A stretch of 64,000 bases of DNA from Viscum album (taxonomy: Eukaryota > Streptophyta > Magnoliopsida > Santalales > Viscaceae): assembly GCA_963277665.1 (NCBI GenBank), contig OY728137.1:1170338670-1170402669 (forward strand). The letters run 5' to 3'. Positions 51,345 to 64,000 of the stretch are shown here, one piece after another. The stretch's first letter is position 1; every line of letters starts with the position of its first letter. Below the pieces are notes generated by a model, which saw only the letters and a program-made list of their open reading frames with translations, searched no databases and was not told the DNA's origin. The position numbers were made by a program, and so were the translations under genes.

Positions 51345-54201
51345 TGTTGGAACCACTCTTTTGTATAAGTTGAATTTGTTGTAAATAGATGTTAATGAGG
51401 TTGTCTACGATGATCAAGATAAAGGAGAACTTTAATGTTAATTGAAAATGTATGAAGTGATGATGCAAGAAGAATTGTTTTAGAATCATAAGGATGGTCT
51501 ACAACACTGATGGTGGTTGAAGTAGAATCCTATTAAGGATGTTTAAGGTTATATGGGATTCATTTTCCAAAAAGAAAATGAAGACTAGGAAAAGAGTGGG
51601 AAGTGTTCATGGTATTGGCATCTGATGTGAGGTGTACATACATGGGTCTAAAATTAAAAGTGTACATGCATTTTTCACATAGGAGATTTTTTATGTGGAT
51701 AACTTTAATAAATTTCTCCAACCCTAAATGAATCCTAGGCCAGATCAACCGTAACACATGTGGGATACAAGGTCAACCACGTTGAGGGAACTAGCCCTAT
51801 CCAAACTCAAAGGTGGAATGGGTTGGTCATAGTCGCACCCACACATAGGTTATGTATAGGCCCACAAGAGAAATAAGGGAAAAAAGGCCCGTTCATAGTT
51901 TGGCCGAAGCCCGTAAAGAGGGTGGGTGCAGAGCGTGCCCATAGAGAATATAGTACGGGGAAGTATAGTAGAATGAGGAGGATAATTCTTTGAATATTCC
52001 ATATCACTTTGCTACTTAAACAATGGTTTCACCATGTGTGTGTGTGTTTCAATGTGGTTTGAGTTTTTAAATGAGTGATGAAATCTTGGACGTCCATATG
52101 ATCCTGCGAAATATCTTGGACGCACGCCTAGTCACACATCCCACAATCTAATTTCCAATGTCCATGTCTGATCTGAGTAGATCCAATGACTAATGAGATT
52201 CCTCGCCATAATCTTCATCCTATGAACCCTCGATGGGATCCCGATGCCATAGATCACCAGAGATGCAATCACACATCCATAATAAACCTTTCATCAACTT
52301 TTGATGATTGAAACCACTGCATTATGGTCACATGGAAGCGACGAGATCAGGAATACAATTTCAATTGCATTCATGAAATGAAATAGTGATGTTCAAACAT
52401 GGATGAAATTAATGAAGTTCTGAGGCCACATCATAGAGATCGGGTGTTGCTGATTATTTTCATGTGACTCTATGTGCATGCATATGATGTTTTTACATGA
52501 AAAGAGATGGCCAAGCTGTATGAAAAAAACTGAGAATCTCAAATCATCTCATACCCTTGGTTTAATTAATTTTAAACTCTGATATTCATGGAATATCTCG
52601 AGGAATTTGAATAAAAGAAGATTTTATCTCTATATACATAAGGAGAACCCCTGAGCTAGAGAAGGGGGCTGGTGTCTGCTATCTGAGAGATCATGTTTTG
52701 AGAAATAGAGTCTCTCTAATCATGCAGTTCACAGGGGGAAAGAACGCTCTGTGTAACATTTAGGGTTCATAAAGAGTGAACCGTGAACCTCTTTGGTCAG
52801 GAGGTAATGTTTATACAAAACATCTTCGGTATAGAAAAGAGGTGTTTCGAATACCACCTCTAGTCCGGTGAGGAGGAGTTCCACGTACCATCTCTGTTCC
52901 ATTGAGAAGTAGTTCCACATACTTCTTGGGTTAAAAAAGGAGAACCACATAAATTTTTTGATTTTTAAGGAGTTCCACAAACCAATTGGGGTTGTGAAGA
53001 AGAACCGTGTACCACTCGTGTTTTTGAAGGAGAACTTCACACCATTCGGGTTCACGAAGGCGAACTGCATACCAATCAGTTTCATAAAGGACTACACATC
53101 CAGTGTATGATAGATCCTCACACCCCTTTCATGAAGTAGAACCATGAAACACATGTACTTGTATGCATGATATAGAGACACCTGAATCAAGTGAAAGGTA
53201 AACAAGAGGAAGAGAAAATATGAAGAGGATTGGTGTGTGAAGACGTGAAGAGAGAAAAAGAATCTATCCAAAGGATTACACCCATTCGGGTTTGAAGAAG
53301 AAAACATATAAAACCTAAAACCATCGAAACTATGTGAATCCTAAGAAGGTAAAGAAACATAAAATAAGTCAGTGTGTATACAATGGGATCTCATCTATTC
53401 AGGTGCACACAAAAAGAGGATAATATATGCTTTATGGACATGAATTCATATGTATGATTTTAGACAACGGAGTGTATGTGCATAAAAAGAGAAGGAGAGA
53501 AGAAGTAAATGAAAAGTATGTATATAAATGAAATTTTCATTTGAATATATGCATGGAAGCATGTGTCTACACTTGTAAATAATGAATAATTAATGGTGGA
53601 TATCATTTTCATGATTTCATGCATAAATAGAAAGGTTCTTGTGATTTTTTACAATAATGAGAAAAATCCATAGTGAATTCAGTTATTACACTAAAGAATA
53701 AGTTTGAATATAAGTTCATTAATTTGGGACCTTGATTCATGAATTTTCTCATACCATATAGAGACAAAGAGATCCTTTCCCATATTTTGAGGAGCCCTTC
53801 AAGTCAATAAACTAAAAATGACTTCACCAAAGGTAGTGATCAAGGGGAGTCAACGAAGGTGATCCAAGGGACGTAGTGGGATATCCCTTAAATTATGTAA
53901 AGGAAGTGTTCCTAAGAAATAGTGACTATTCCCAAGCCTTTTTAATCCATATCTAGTAAAGAGTAATGTACTTTGGTAGGACTGGAAACCAATTAACGTA
54001 TTCTCCATGGACAAAGACCTTAGTAGTGAAACAAGTAAAAGTGTTGGGTTGTCCTTTTCTATGTGAATGTTTAATTACTACACATATCTATAAAAAAGGA
54101 TTAAACATGTTCATAATAACATGGGAATAAGATTTTTGATTTTGGGAGAAAAAAGTGACACCCTGATTCACCCCCCTATCAGGGTGATCTGGGGTCCAAC
54201 A
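51345..54201 (+). repeat. Element 2, 3' LTR
   Basis: Co-linear with 45,815-48,634: ACTCTTTTGTATAAGTTG, GGTTGGTCATAGTCGC, a 30-bp minisatellite, GGGATCTCATCTATTCAGG, and the end GATTCACCCCCCTATCAGGG to TCCAACA. Keeps both terminal heptamers intact. Confidence 0.9.
52855..53090. repeat. 30-bp (10-codon) minisatellite in the 3' LTR
   Basis: At least six units of 30 bp: ATACTTCTTGGGTTAAAAAA, ATAAATTTTTTGATTTTTAA, AAACCAATTGGGGTTGTGAA, GTACCACTCGTGTTTTTGAA, ACACCATTCGGGTTCACGAA and ATACCAATCAGTTTCATAAA mark successive starts. The minus strand is open for 118 codons through the whole array (52,729-53,085) and reads as ten-residue repeats of the form Phe-x-Phe-x-Asn-Pro-x-Gly-x-x. Confidence 0.85.
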
Positions 54202-54779
54202 TTAACTAGTTAACTATACAATTCATTTTTTTCCTCGGTATATTATTTCTTTATGTCAACCTTTTCCTCATATAAAACATCTTTCCATTATATTAAGAAA
54301 TTTTTGTCTATTTTATTTCTCATTTTTTACATATAGGTCATTGGATATATTTAACTTCATGATAATTATTGAGAGAACTCCATAGATATTTACTCATCTC
54401 TAATTTGATTAGATGGGAAACATACCTAGGTTCATGTTATTAATCGTAATTACTAAAATTTGGTATGAATAACCACATGAGTTCTCACTACTACTCCTAT
54501 TACAGTTGGTTTCTCTTCTATAAAACCACCACATTTTCTTTCAAATCCATCGTTACTTTTTTTTCCATCTAGATCTAACCATTTAATAAAACCGGAATGT
54601 TTAATGTGATTATATCATAATAAACAATCTTATATGGAGAGTAAACATTAAAATATCCTTATTTGTGTTATCTAAAAATATTTTTATCTTTCCATAATAA
54701 CTATGATTATACATAACATACTAAACATCATGGTTTTAGAGTAATTTCAACTTATACAAAAATAATATCATATCCTCTA
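54202..54779. other. Spacer between element 2 and the second repeat B
   Basis: No gene recognised. Formerly continuous with 43,851-45,814 if the target-duplication reading is right. Confidence 0.4.
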
Positions 54780-57700
54780 AAGTTATCTAAACACTTCTCT
54801 AATACCAAAAATATGGAACAACCATTAAACATTACATGTTCTGGTGAATTTAGACTAGAATTATAAATATTACATTCCTAACGATCTTTTAGGTTTAGAG
54901 TTCTAGAGATTTAGGTAATAACACTTACATAAAAATCCCACATATTAAAAAGAAATAACTTGTACTCAATATTCATCTTCCTACCAAAACAAACTTTTAT
55001 AAAAAGAAACATGTTTTTTCTTCATGAAATATCTTCAAAATTTTTATATTTACCACATATGACTCCCTAACCATCCTTAAACCCCATGAAAAACATTTTA
55101 AAATATTGGATGAGAATAGAAGCTCAGTAATGGAAATAAAAATAAATAAACAATCCATTAGTCCATTAATATTTTTAGAAATTTTCGTTTTACAAAATTA
55201 AATTTGGGATGAAAATAAACAATTCTATTCCCATGAAAAAAATTTCTATGAAAAAATATTTCTTATAAAATATCATAAAAAATATTGAGGGAAATATATA
55301 TATCTCATAAAGGTTTATTTGAAATCATGAAAAAATAATCATTTTTTTCATAAAGATATATCTTTTAACAGTAAAATGTATAATATACATTCCTTTACCT
55401 TGTGAAATGAGTATATTTACCTAAAATAGAGAAAAATCACAAATAAATTATGTATGTAACTCTTGGAATAATGTTACTCGTAGATGGAATAAACATCATA
55501 GTTACACTTGGAGTAACCATCATAGTTACACTGGAAATAACCATCACTATTATACTTTGAATAACCGTCATAGTATATTCCAATAATCTATTAGGAGAAA
55601 TATAATTGGTTAAATCCATCTTATATTTGTAAAAAATTATATTATATTCACATATTCTCATAGGAGAGACCTAATTGATTAACTTCATCCCATTAATGAA
55701 CACATTGGAAAGAAATAATGGGCTCACCCACCTTTGGTATATAATCGAACCACCCATACTCATAAAAATTTCACAATAACCATAAAATAAAATATGTATA
55801 TTGATATTTTAGTTCATCTTAGAAAATAAGTAAAATCAAGGGTGGTTGTATTTGATGAAAATAAATTCCAACAAATTTTCTTAAAAAAATCCTAACAAAA
55901 ATAAAAATCACATTTTGAAAATCAATTTAAATAATTGAAAACATTAAACATTTTAAATCAACCATTTTATTTGAAAATAACCTTATAAAAATTAAAATTA
56001 AGATTCAATTAATTGAGGCATCGTGATGGTGGGAAAAAAATCTCATGTTGTAAGCAGTAAAAATAATCATTCTTTCCAAACATTTTTTAAAAGTGTGTCA
56101 AAAGTGTCCCATTTGGAAAACATTAAGAATTTTACATTTTAAATCCCTTTTAAAATATTTTAGAAGATATTATAAAATAAATTTTATCTATCAATTATGT
56201 TTTTAAAATAACTTTTTTGATTTTTTTAGAAAACATGGATATGGAAGAGAAATATTCCCTGTCTTAAAAGTTGATAAAATATCATCATCATGTATAAATG
56301 AATTTCTTAATTTTTCTGCAATTAATAATAGTGTAATTTTAAATTAAACATATAAAACAAATTCACAACCAGAAGATAATAAAAGATATGTGGTTCAAGA
56401 GAAAAATCATATAATTTCCCCAAAGAAACATTGAACATAAAAATTAACAAAAAGAAAGTATATAATTGAATAAATCCTTTTCTACATTGGTATCTTTAAA
56501 TCATAATCCCATGAAATAATAACATTAAATAAAACATTAAATATCATGAATACAATGATATTTAACTCATATTAAGTCAAGAGGAATGTATATAAACATC
56601 ATAAAAAAATTTTTGTGTGCAATAATAAAATATGGATTAGTAAGATTATAAAAGATTAATGTAATATCCCAAATACATTTATTAATTTTTTTAATGAAAC
56701 ATTTAATTTCATTCTTAATTATGTCCATATTGGGTGTTTTGATGATAATAATTTCATATGTCAAAAAATGACATTAGTAGGTTGACTTTGGTCAGAGAGT
56801 TCATTATTACATAATATGAAAAATTAAAATCATGAAATAATTATAATTTTTATAAATTAATTAAACTTTTAAATTCAAACATTAATTTTTTTTATGAAAA
56901 ATGAACTATGTTTCAATCTTGGAGATAGTGTGATGTACATACAAATGAATAACGTTTCCATTTTTCAAGGATCATTATAGTAAGCTAGAAATAATTTTTT
57001 TAATTTTAAATAGTGATCACAATATCAGAAATATAATATTTATAATTTAATTATATATATATATATTATCCATGTTACATGGAGAATAGAAACCAATCAC
57101 ATCGCTTCGTGGAGGTGGTAGTCCATAAATATACAATAATGACATTATCATTTTCCAATTAATGGAAAGGTAAGAAGGTAAATGATATATTATAATTTAA
57201 GAATTATAAATATTTCATGAAGAAAATATAAATATATTTATTCCACCATTATAATCCATCAATGAGAGACAATGATTGAAAATTAATTACATCGGTTCAT
57301 GAGGACGTAGTCCACTGCACAAATGAATGATGGTTTCATTACCCATTTGATGTAAGAGGAGATGGATATAGGTCATTATATTAATATAATAAAATATAAT
57401 TGATTTCTGATATTGGTGTTACTATATTTTCATGTTTTATGAATATTTTATAGATAATGAAGAAGAAATAAAACAAAAACATAATGTTAAAAAATATACC
57501 TATTCTTTTGAAAATCTCTTTTTATTAACACCTTAATCCCTATAAGTATTGTATTATACCTAAAAAATACATCCATAATGACGTGATGGATTATAATAAG
57601 GTATTTGGGTAGGTTTTTTCAGAACCAAATTGGTTTTCATGGGTGAATAAATGAGGAGAAGATATTCCTCTTATAAGAGAGTGGAGGGGAATTCTTGGTA

Positions 57701-59544
57701 TTTTTCATAATATTAAATTAAATTAAATTAATTTTTAATTCCAAATTCCACAATAATGATTTATTTATAATATATAATTATTATCTATCTTCATAATCTC
57801 ATTATATAAAAAGTGTACATGTTTTGACTATTTTTGTACCTTTATATTTTGGTTTTAACACCTCATTATCCATTTTAACACTTACCCTAACAACAAGTAT
57901 TTTTACTCTTTGAGGGTCAAAATAATTATAATAAATGGATAGTGGCGCATGAATGGGAAATATTTGATATCTTTATCCATATAATATTCACTTGGATGAA
58001 TCAAATATTTTAACTAATTTTTAAAATTTAATAAAATTTAATTTATTATAATATATTAGTAAAATAATAATTTATAACTATTCATTACTATGATTTTAAT
58101 ACATTCAATAAATTAATTAAAATTTTTAAAAAATATTTTAATACATCCCTAATATTTTATTCTCATCTATAAAATTCATTTATTTCATTAATTATCTCAA
58201 ATTTAATTACTTTTAATATTTTTAATATCATTTATTTGTTTTTTCTATTAATTGAATGTTTACTGCATCGGCATTGTGTAAAGTTTTAAAGAAATTATTT
58301 CTTCACTAAAACTTTTAAAACAATTATATGATTAAGATAAATAATTAATATTTATTTTTAAAATAAAATAGACACCAGTTAACCATATTCCAAAAAAATT
58401 ACTATTAATAAAAAACCAGTGTGAATTATTTGACTTTTCATTAAAAAAAATAATATAAAAGGCATAATTTCATCCATACGTTCAAAAAATATCATATAAA
58501 AAACTTTATGTTTATTGAAAACATGTAATCGTAAAACAAATTTAGGAATGTTTTATGGTCATTATAATGTCATTATTATTTTATTCTTATCTTTACTTAC
58601 ATAACATACCTTTTACCATTGTAATAAAAATTATTAATGTTACAATTTATATTTACCATAAATAAAATTGATCTTTTTACAAAATTTAGACCCAATGATT
58701 CAAAATATTTAAAAAATTTATTAAAAATTTAAAAACCCATAAGTGTTAGAATTTAATTTAAAATTAAATCAGAAAAACGTGACGAAAAACAGGTTTTCTG
58801 AAACATGAAATTTTTAAATATAATATGTTTTTCTAAAAAATTAAAGTATAATATCTATGTAAAAATAGATAATTGAATTATTTTAAGTATATATTAACCA
58901 ATTAAATATTAAAAATAATCTAAAATATTATTTAATTCTGTAAATAATTTAAAAGAAAATATAGTATTCAAAAAAGTTACTATTTTTCACTATTTACTAA
59001 AAAATCTATCCTTTCAAGGAAATACATAAATTTCACTGAAAGATAATTTTGATATGATGATTAAAATTATTAAACTTATTCAATGAAATAAAATTTCTAA
59101 AATTTATTAAATAAAAATATAATAGTCACTTATAAAAAGAAAGAAAACCCATTTGTGAAGAAAACATAATTAAAATGAATTTACTAAAAATCTAATGCAT
59201 ATTTACAAAGAATTAATTAATACATTAGAAAATAGTTAACAGTTATATATTTCATTATACGGTTAGTATTATTATTTCCTACCAATTTAACAATAAGTTT
59301 ATGTAGGTTACATTTAAATAATAATAATAATTCATTTTTTTCCTATGGTCTGTGTTATATATATTGTATTCTATCGAAATTAGTCTTTATTTTTAAATTA
59401 TTTAGATATTACAAAAAAACCACCCAAATATGTTCCAATTCAATGAATTCCAATACGAAACAAAATTATAAAAATGCACCACCCACCATAGAACGAAAAT
59501 TTCAAATTTCTCTTATTTTTACCAACCCGGAATGGTGTGGGTCA
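54780..59544 (-). repeat. Repeat B, copy 2; candidate long 3' LTR
   Basis: Direct match to 39.2-43.85 kb (anchors listed there). Its plus-strand end, CCCGGAATGGTGTGGGTCA, is adjacent to a minus-strand polypurine-like tract, so on the minus strand the repeat would start TGACCCACACC. That is a common style of gypsy LTR start. About 4.7 kb. Similarity at the left edge fades between 54.66 and 54.85 kb. Whether the first copy shares this end is unclear, since similarity weakens after 43.75 kb. Confidence 0.65.
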
Positions 59545-59590
59545 TTATAACCATCCCACCATAAAAACTATCATCCTCAAGAAGTTTCAA
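59545..59590 (-). promoter_or_regulatory. Polypurine-tract candidate beside repeat B
   Basis: Minus strand: CTTGAGGATGATAGTTTTTA, TGGTGGGATGG, TTATAA, then TGACCCACACC. The order GAGGA, T/A-rich, G-rich, LTR start parallels element 1 (TTTGAGGA, TTTTTATGGGGG, TGCCACACCC). Confidence 0.5.
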
Positions 59591-62249
59591 TGGAACATTA
59601 ATGAATAATCTTGACCTACCTCTTTATTTAATTAACTAATAACTCACCACATATAACCTTCAAACACTAAACATGATTCCACTATAAAACTCCAACCAAT
59701 AATGCTTGTTATTTATCCAATGCCCCACTGCCTAATCACCAAGACTCTAACAAATCAAACCATGATTGACATCATTTTACGAATACCTCTTCTTCCAGAG
59801 ATAAAAACTAATAATCTCAAATCCAAATAACTGGTCTCCCATGTACCCCTCTCGACACTATCATAAAACACCGAGATGGTGATAAAAAAAACCCCTTAGT
59901 CCCAAAAAACTGAAGCACTAATAACTAATCTATATTAAGATTATTCCACTGTCGACCAAATGGACAAACTACTAATGGAAAATTAAGAATAATGGTGCTC
60001 CCCACTATAAAAATAACATATCAAACCCCTAATTAACAAGCCTAAATCATGGAACTGTTACAACTAAAATATAGATACTCAAGACCAACATCAATATAAA
60101 TCCATAGATCTCACTATATATGGGATTCCAAAAATATATATGATAAAAATGCTATATACACCACTCAACCACCAGAGCCACTTAAACAAATGAAAACCAA
60201 GGAAAACTGATCTACATAGACATTGATTGATCCCCCCCAATATTATACCAATATAATATAAATTCAAAAACCCCACTATGATCTTTATAATTAAACATGA
60301 AACACTAACCAACAACATAATTCAAACATGTGGTTCAATCCTGGTTGAAACATAGAAGTCTAAGCATCCAAATTTTTACAGGTAGCAATTTATTATTCAA
60401 ATTTTTTAGTTTTTTTACAAACACCTAAACTCAAAAATGTCTTTGTAACACCCCTTAAAATCAAGTTGTGTTTATAAAAACAAAAAAGTGAAAATAATAC
60501 GCCTTTATAGTTTTTTCTTTCGCAAAAACTAATTTTTTTCCAAAGCTACTTTGAAACCCAATTTAAAAAACATTTTCCTCATATTTTCTCAACACCAAAA
60601 AATCCCAAACTATTTAAAATTTCCCATCTCAATGATCCATTTTAACTAAAAATAACTTATAAAACAAATTTTAAACTTTCTCATTCCACTGCATGTTATT
60701 TTTTTTTTGTTAAAACTAGGTTTTTCTCAAAAAAACATCTCAAAAACAATTTCTGTATAACTGTCAAGCAATCACAATCAACACTAAATTACAAATGCAT
60801 TTTAGATTTATATTAATCTAATAAAATATTATAATGTATTATATAATGAATAAAAATATATTAATAGTTTCTACAATTAATAGTGTGTCTCGATGAGGAA
60901 ACATGCTAAAGAACATTTCTTATAGGTTCATGTATCAAGCACTTAGCATGCCACTATCATGATTCATGGATAAGGTCACTAAATCTCGATTATTCACTTT
61001 GACTCATCTGGATCCTCCTTCATCTAGTATTGGGATTATTAATCCAATTAAACAAAAAACTCATCCTAGAGTGCCCAGTCTTAACACTATACACCCCTAT
61101 GTATTTGGGATTCATCCAATAGCATTATAGTCAGCCATGCAATGAGTCTACCTTTCATATCCTTAAAAAAACTCAATATCTAAATTAAACAATTCCGACC
61201 ATACAACCACTTTGATATGATTTTTCAACACTTCATCTAGTATTTCTCAAATGACACTTGAGTAGGGGTTTCCATATGACCTTAGGCAAACTTCCCAATA
61301 CGCTTAAGGTTAATGACTATAAAGGAGAACCTTAAATAGTTATGGGGATACTACTACCTAAATAGTATATACCTAGGGTTATTCTCAAGTTTGTTGAAAT
61401 TTTTTATTACCCTTCCATGTGGTCAACAAACCCAAAACTCGTTATCAATTACTAGGGATCCAAGAGGGTCCCTTTAGTCCAAAATAGAAATTTAGTGAAT
61501 ATTCTATATGATACATCACCATATAATACAATAGTAAAAAATAAATCTTATAAAAACACAATCATATAAATAAAACAATAACACCCTAGCTAATATAAAT
61601 GTTGATAAATAACAGGAACATAACTAAAGTTACCTTTGGTTTAACTATCATGGTCATCCTTACTAAATACTAAACCACTATAACATACTAGACCCAAACT
61701 ATGAGTCCAAATGTAAGAGATACTTATTACTAAAGGAAAATATGAAAGTATACACATGTACATCAAAACCCATTCCATGTATGCAAGCAGGGGGTTCATT
61801 TAATGACATAGTAGAATTCCCCCACCTACATAAACATATAGAGTTCTATTGTGACTAAGTGGATATGTAGGAAATATTTATAAGGATTAAAAGTTGTGAT
61901 CATTAAATACAACCACCTGGAAACATAAAAGAAGATAGAAATTGATAAAAATATTTTAGGTCATAATGTTCTATCCAAGTTAACACAACACCTGATCCCA
62001 CCTTCTTCAAGAAATATTGGTAATATGTCTATCATTGTCACCAAAAAATAACCCTATCTGGGTAAGGAATATCAATATTAATTCATAAGCATAATAAATT
62101 TCTCAGGGAAAGGGATCAAAATATGTTATCTTTGGAATATAGGAAGATTATAATTATTAATAAGAAATTTGAGTTGGTTATCTTTATAGATATCCTCTAG
62201 AATAGGCTAAACCATCCACTATGTGAAAGGTTCCATTGACACATCTCAC
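59591..62249. other. Presumed interior of the repeat-B element, no coding recognised
   Basis: No pol or gag motif could be read. The 75-codon minus frame at 60,091 is hydrophobic and matches nothing I know. TTTGTAACACCCC at about 60,445 resembles the start of a plus-oriented gypsy LTR but has no polypurine tract before it and no partner. Confidence 0.4.
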
Positions 62250-64000
62250 GTACATTTGTTAATGTAGAAATATGTATATGGATGGAATCTCAATAAATGA
62301 TCATCCACATGGGTCAAACAAAAACAAAATGAGGTAGGTTCCATGTATAACTCCATACAAATCAGCCATCACAAGAGGTAGAATAAGTGGGGCATCATAA
62401 TTTCTACCCTCCCACATGAGATGAACGACACTAACATGAGGTAGATCATATTTCTAATCACTTATCTAGAAATCAAATAACAAGATATTTGAGGAAAGAA
62501 TCTTGATATCCAACCTCTCAAACAGGAAAATCCATTCAGTTAGGGTAACTTCACATGGCCACATGTCATACCTTTACCATGTCACCCATGTTGAGACATC
62601 ATATCATATTATATACCTTACTATATACCCAAAATGTTTTACTCAGGGTGAGATAGAATACCACATTATATCTTGAACCCTCCCCTCTTTCTCAAGAAAG
62701 GCCACACAGTAACATCTCTAACTATCACCTCTTACATATTAAATTCCACATAATTCCATATCAAGCCAAAACCTATCTCTCATGGTGGACCTTATATCAC
62801 AAATCACATGACACATCACCAGTCTTCACCCTTTCACTCAAAGTGTGGGACAATAACAACTAAAAAGCATAGTTTAAGGATAAATAAAAATTAAAAAGGG
62901 AGATATTTCATATACCCCAACAACCAACTATCCATACACCCTTGTTTCTACTTATCTCATTGATACAGAGTAATACATAAGTAAATAAACCACAATAACA
63001 TCAATTCATTTAAAAAAAATATAGTGTTTAATACATTTTACCAATTGAATATCACAAGAAAAAAACCATAATGATATCCCATGAGATTCTACCAAACCAA
63101 CCCCTATATATTACTTTCACTGGACAAGGTCATGCACTGGACACTTTCACATGTGAAGGAAGGATCATCAAAATCAACACATCAAATCACCTGGCACACC
63201 AAACAATAGTCAACCCCAAATAACCGACTCAAGGATCAATTTACCAAATATGACAACCCCACATAACTACATGGAACCATGCATGGCTCTATCAACCCTA
63301 TCCATATTGGTAATATCTTCCCTTTAATGGGTTAATTATATCAATGAGAACTCATTTGGGCACCTTAATACCAAAATCATTACACTATCAAGGTAATTCA
63401 TGCACCTGCAATAGCGAATTTCTATAAAACTACATCTAAATGTAATAATATGATAATGGTTTCCTATATAGTTGTGAATTATCTAAAAATAAGAGCAAAA
63501 AACAAGGAAAGTATATTTGAGATGAAAAATAAGAATATAATCTTTGGAATAAAGAACATTTTATATTTCCAATAAAAATATAGAAAAACTTTTTTTAAGC
63601 TATTTATAAAAGGAATAACATGTTATTTTTACTCACATTGGTCCTCTATCTAAAATATCAATAGAAATATTATTTTAAAAAATACACATATTTTTGAGAT
63701 CCTATCACAAAAATATCACTTGAAATCGTTGTTTCACTTTAAAATTCTATCATAAACCATTTCTTTTAATAGGTTTTTTTATCAAAATCATTTTTTTGAA
63801 TACAAATTTAAAAAAGAAGGTCTATGTTTCTTGAGAATAAATATTACACCACCAACAAATCCATAAATAGATGAACTAGTACTCATTATAACAATGTGAC
63901 ACCAATGAACCATTTTGGACTCTCTGTAGTCCTTGCGGACAATTAGGATGACTAGAGTCCCTCACAATTTTTGGGTTGAGACTATAAAAATCAAGAAAAT
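62250..64000 (-). repeat. Repeat A, copy 2 (uninterrupted, runs off the window)
   Basis: Matches 34.3-35.1 kb and 37.0-37.9 kb but lacks the 1.9-kb insertion at 63.12-63.13 kb. It represents the pre-insertion state and dates the insertion after the two A copies separated. Non-coding. The right edge is cut by the end of the sequence. Confidence 0.75.

Larger units (their letters stand above)
45815..54201 (+). mobile_element. Element 2: non-autonomous LTR retrotransposon with 2.8-kb LTRs
   Basis: LTRs at 45,815-48,634 and 51,345-54,201 flank 2.7 kb. The second LTR has perfect terminal inverted heptamers TGTTGGA/TCCAACA. The first keeps TCCAACA, but its start is mutated to TGTAGGG. A primer-binding site follows the first LTR after two bases, and AAAGGGGAGAT precedes the second. 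Flanking five-base words are TTAAG and TTAAC, consistent with a one-base-mutated target duplication. A hand alignment of the first 96 bases of the LTRs gave 18 mismatches, so it is old. The interior encodes at most a gag-like remnant and no pol, so the element depended on others. This matches the LARD class in proportions. Confidence 0.9.

Noticed and set aside
51097..51489. 130-codon minus-strand frame
   Set aside because: Antisense across the element 2 polypurine tract and LTR start; low complexity, no domain.
60440..60475. TTTGTAACACCCC as the start of another gypsy LTR on the plus strand
   Set aside because: No polypurine tract precedes it, and no partner LTR, primer site or end could be found.
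1..64000. Host protein-coding, tRNA or rRNA genes
   Set aside because: None could be supported: no frame with recognisable non-transposon domains, no conserved exon-like blocks, and no tRNA or rRNA sequence recognised by eye. A tRNA scan and spliced-protein search would settle this.

Overview
This window looks like nuclear intergenic DNA from a flowering plant with a large, repeat-rich genome. It is strongly AT-rich by eye and poor in CpG. It has no long open frame, no recognisable host gene and no tRNA, rRNA or CRISPR. What can be read is decayed plant retrotransposons, with primer sites of the initiator-Met tRNA type and a Ty1/copia polyprotein, plus degenerate tandem arrays. The species cannot be named from this sequence. 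Very long LTRs (about 2.8-3 kb) on reduced internal regions suggest a genome where old elements are retained. All domain calls come from hand translation and hand alignment.

Layout. 0-2.6 kb: AT-rich DNA with one AAT microsatellite. 2.6-7.3 kb: a roughly 2.4-kb unit present twice in tandem, each copy with a 50-bp sub-repeat array and a GGAATGG-type MITE-like segment. 7.4-8.3 kb: a field of short CCTTATGTAT-like repeats. 8.3-15.1 kb: very AT-rich, no gene, one isolated G-quadruplex-like patch at 10.19 kb. 15.15-15.9 kb: a degenerate 40-bp minisatellite with an embedded (TA)n. 17.3-26.3 kb: element 1, a minus-strand Ty3/gypsy-like retrotransposon with two LTRs of about 2.9 kb, a primer-binding site, a polypurine tract and a trace of reverse transcriptase. 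27.0-31.9 kb: a minus-strand Ty1/copia element with remnants of gag zinc knuckle, protease, integrase, reverse transcriptase and RNase H in the expected order. 32.5-33.3 kb: a MITE-like element with inverted ends.

34.3-64 kb is built from two long repeat families. Repeat A lies at 34.3-37.9 kb (split by a 1.9-kb LTR-like insertion that carries a CG-rich 178-bp tandem repeat) and at 62.2-64 kb. Repeat B lies at 39.2-43.8 kb and 54.8-59.5 kb. The order is A-B-(spacer)-B-A, with all copies in the same orientation. The plus end of the second B abuts a minus-strand polypurine-like tract, so B may be the long LTR and A the internal part of one gypsy-like family.

The spacer between the B copies holds element 2 (45,815-54,201). 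It is a plus-strand LTR retrotransposon with 2.8-kb LTRs, TGTTGGA/TCCAACA ends, a primer site, a polypurine tract, near-matching target duplications (TTAAG/TTAAC) and a 2.7-kb internal region holding only a decayed gag-like frame. Its LTRs carry a 30-bp (10-codon) minisatellite.

Nothing here works together as a pathway. The biology is successive insertion, nesting, tandem amplification and decay. No new functional system is claimed. The most unusual structures are the in-LTR 10-codon minisatellite, the 40-bp array, the CG-rich 178-bp repeat and the A-B-B-A arrangement.
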